Shown here piece by piece: positions 62,540 through 64,000 of a stretch of DNA of 64,000 nucleotides. How positions within the stretch are numbered: the first letter of the stretch is position 1; every line of letters begins with the position of its first letter. Made by a program: the position numbers and the translations under genes. The notes below the pieces were generated by a model, which saw nothing but the letters and a program-made list of their open reading frames with translations, did no database searches and was not told the DNA's origin. Origin of the DNA: Levilactobacillus spicheri DSM 15429 (lineage in GTDB: Bacteria; Bacillota; Bacilli; Lactobacillales; Lactobacillaceae); contig NZ_AZFC01000035.1 of NCBI RefSeq assembly GCF_001435095.1, positions 186,001 to 250,000 on the forward strand. The letters run 5' to 3'.

Positions 62540-64000
62540 ATGAATCAACTATCACTATTAATCATCTTAACTGCCGCCCTCGTCACCCCACTCGCCATGG
62601 TCTGGTTCCGCTTAAGCGTCCTGCCGACCGCCGTGGTGGAAATCCTCGTGGGGATTCTCCTGGGTCCCAGCGTCTTCAACCTGGTACACGCAAACGCCAC
62701 CCTGAACCTGCTCTCGAACACCGGGGTCATCTTCCTGCTGTTCCTGAGTGGGATGGAAATCGACTTCAGCCTGTTCTCCCGGCGCAAGGTGCCGCAAACG
62801 CCCCTGGCCGCCAAGGTGGCCAACAGCGCGCCGAAGCACTCACCGGTCTTTCTCGCTGGCACGGCCTACACCGGCATCGTCGTCAGCTCCCTGTTACTGG
62901 GCTGGGCCTGCGTCGCCCTCAAGCTCTTCGCCGACCCCTGGCTGGCCGCCATCATCTTCATGACCATCTCACTGGGAATCGTCATCGCCACGCTCAAGGA
63001 AAAGGAGCTCCTCAGCAAGCCCTTTGGTCAAACGATTCTCCTGATCGCCGCCCTGGGGGAAATCGTGCCCCTGTTGGCGCTGACCCTCTACGCCGCCATC
63101 TTCGGCAGCCACAACCAGTCGCTGTGGCTGATCCTGCTGATCTTCCTGGCCGCCGGCGTGCTGTTCCTGCGGTTCAAGCCGTTCTTCACCTTTTACCAAC
63201 GCATCAACAAGTCGACCACTCAGTTGGACATCCGGCTGGCCTTCTTCCTGATCTTTAGCCTGGTCGTCCTGGCCGAATCGGTCGGGGCCGAGGGCATCCT
63301 GGGGGCCTTCGTCGCCGGGATCGTGATGAAGCTCCTGCAACCCGGCGAGGACACCAAGGTCCGCCTCGACGCCATCGGCTACGGCTTCTTCATTCCCATC
63401 TTCTTCATGATGAGCGGTGCCAACCTGAACCTGCGGCAGCTGTTGGCCCAACCGGCCACGTTGGTGCTGATTCCCGCATTTTTCGTGGCCTACCTGCTGG
63501 CCAAGGTCATCGTTTACGGCGTCCTGCGGTTACGGTTCAAACGGGCCAACGCCCTAGCCGGGACCGCCATCTCCAGCGTGACCATCACCATGGTCCTGGC
63601 GGTGCTCCAGGTCGCCAAAAGCATGCACGCCGTCACCTCGCAACAGTCCGGGGCCTTCCTGCTGGCCGCCGTGCTGACCTGTGTTTGCGGACCCCTGCTC
63701 TTTAATCTCAGCTACTCCGCCGAAGCCGAGGACCTCAAGAAGAGTGTCGTCCACTTCATCGGGACCAACCTCCTGACGGTGCCCGTCGCCCAACAGCTGG
63801 CCACCGGCTGGTACGACATCACCATGTACACCGACAAGGAAGCCAACTACCGGACCTACAACTCCGAGGTCAACGACCAATTGATCCCCGACCTGACCGC
63901 CGCAACGGCCGAGGCCGCGGGCGTGTTCGACGCCGACACGGTGGTCCTGGGCCATTTTAACGCCAATAAAAACTACGAGCTGGCCAAGGCAGCCAAGGCC
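62540..64000 (+). CDS. CPA2 monovalent cation:proton antiporter (partial, cut by the window)
   Basis: 487 codons are open to the right edge without a stop. Residues 1-390 are about 12 membrane segments of the KefB/GerN/NapA type (LLFLSGMEIDFSLFS near 75; LGAFVAGIVMKLLQPG near 255; IFFMMSGANL near 285). A soluble domain begins near 400 (VVHFIGTNLLTVPVAQQL). It exchanges K+ or Na+ for protons. GGAGGGG lies just before the ATG. The reading frame 62434-63258 overlaps it out of frame and is a shadow. Confidence 0.88.
   Translation, partial: MNQLSLLIILTAALVTPLAMVWFRLSVLPTAVVEILVGILLGPSVFNLVHANATLNLLSNTGVIFLLFLSGMEIDFSLFSRRKVPQTPLAAKVANSAPKHSPVFLAGTAYTGIVVSSLLLGWACVALKLFADPWLAAIIFMTISLGIVIATLKEKELLSKPFGQTILLIAALGEIVPLLALTLYAAIFGSHNQSLWLILLIFLAAGVLFLRFKPFFTFYQRINKSTTQLDIRLAFFLIFSLVVLAESVGAEGILGAFVAGIVMKLLQPGEDTKVRLDAIGYGFFIPIFFMMSGANLNLRQLLAQPATLVLIPAFFVAYLLAKVIVYGVLRLRFKRANALAGTAISSVTITMVLAVLQVAKSMHAVTSQQSGAFLLAAVLTCVCGPLLFNLSYSAEAEDLKKSVVHFIGTNLLTVPVAQQLATGWYDITMYTDKEANYRTYNSEVNDQLIPDLTAATAEAAGVFDADTVVLGHFNANKNYELAKAAKA

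Noticed and set aside
62434-63258. 274-codon frame at the right edge
   Set aside because: Out of frame with the antiporter, whose 487-codon open frame, ribosome site and membrane pattern are clear.
1-64000. CRISPR array, prophage, insertion sequence, tRNA or rRNA genes
   Set aside because: No regularly spaced direct repeats, integrase, transposase, or tRNA/rRNA signatures were noticed on reading both strands.

Overview
The window looks like chromosome of a lactobacillus. The genome is GC-moderate to GC-rich, with sigma-A promoters, AGGAGG-type ribosome binding sites, CcpA (cre) boxes and typical lactobacillus genes (pepN, C69 dipeptidase, coaA, guaA, a KxYKxGKxW/LPXTG surface protein). The araBDA set, several family-51 arabinofuranosidases and the high GC fit a high-GC Levilactobacillus-like species best. 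That placement is inference from gene content only.

Positions 1-36500 form one large L-arabinoside utilisation region made of several transcription units. (a) araB-araD-araA (leftward, 511-4331) takes L-arabinose to D-xylulose 5-phosphate. (b) A GPH sugar symporter, an AraC regulator and a 788-residue unassigned hydrolase-like protein (leftward, 4659-9323). (c) The GntR/LacI-type repressor AraR (9671-10747). (d) A stand-alone GH51 arabinofuranosidase (10935-12455). (e) A rightward GH43, oligosaccharide symporter and GH51 set (13817-17726), divergent from an ArsR-like regulator. (f) A leftward operon of GH51, ABC ATPase, solute-binding lipoprotein, two permeases, a YesL-like protein and a second ArsR-like regulator (17835-25311). 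(g) After recQ, two tandem acetoin/diacetyl reductases and a CoA-disulfide reductase, a GH127 beta-L-arabinofuranosidase, a GPH symporter and a small membrane protein face a second AraC regulator (31515-36471). The units together import alpha- and beta-linked arabino-oligosaccharides by three transporter types, hydrolyse them inside the cell and feed araBDA. Exact or near cre boxes sit on or beside most of their promoters.

Positions 36600-64000 are mostly housekeeping. In order they hold: C69 dipeptidase, a divergent ClC protein, CPBP protease, APC permease, a lipoprotein tyrosine phosphatase, an orphan protein, pepN, a Nudix plus PLD-helicase-DUF3427 pair, an LPXTG adhesin, a small secreted metzincin, DUF805 and DUF3841 proteins, guaA, an acetyltransferase, coaA, a HelD-type helicase, and a CPA2 cation/proton antiporter cut by the right edge. 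I saw no tRNA, rRNA, insertion sequence, prophage or CRISPR array.

The most interesting items are: the orphan 788-residue protein; the paralogous ArsR-HTH plus beta-sandwich regulators embedded in arabinofuranosidase units; a three-way-junction RNA-like element at 217-358; a strong terminator inside the GH43-symporter-GH51 unit; the overlapping Nudix/helicase pair; and the tandem acetoin reductases with a gene-conversion signature.
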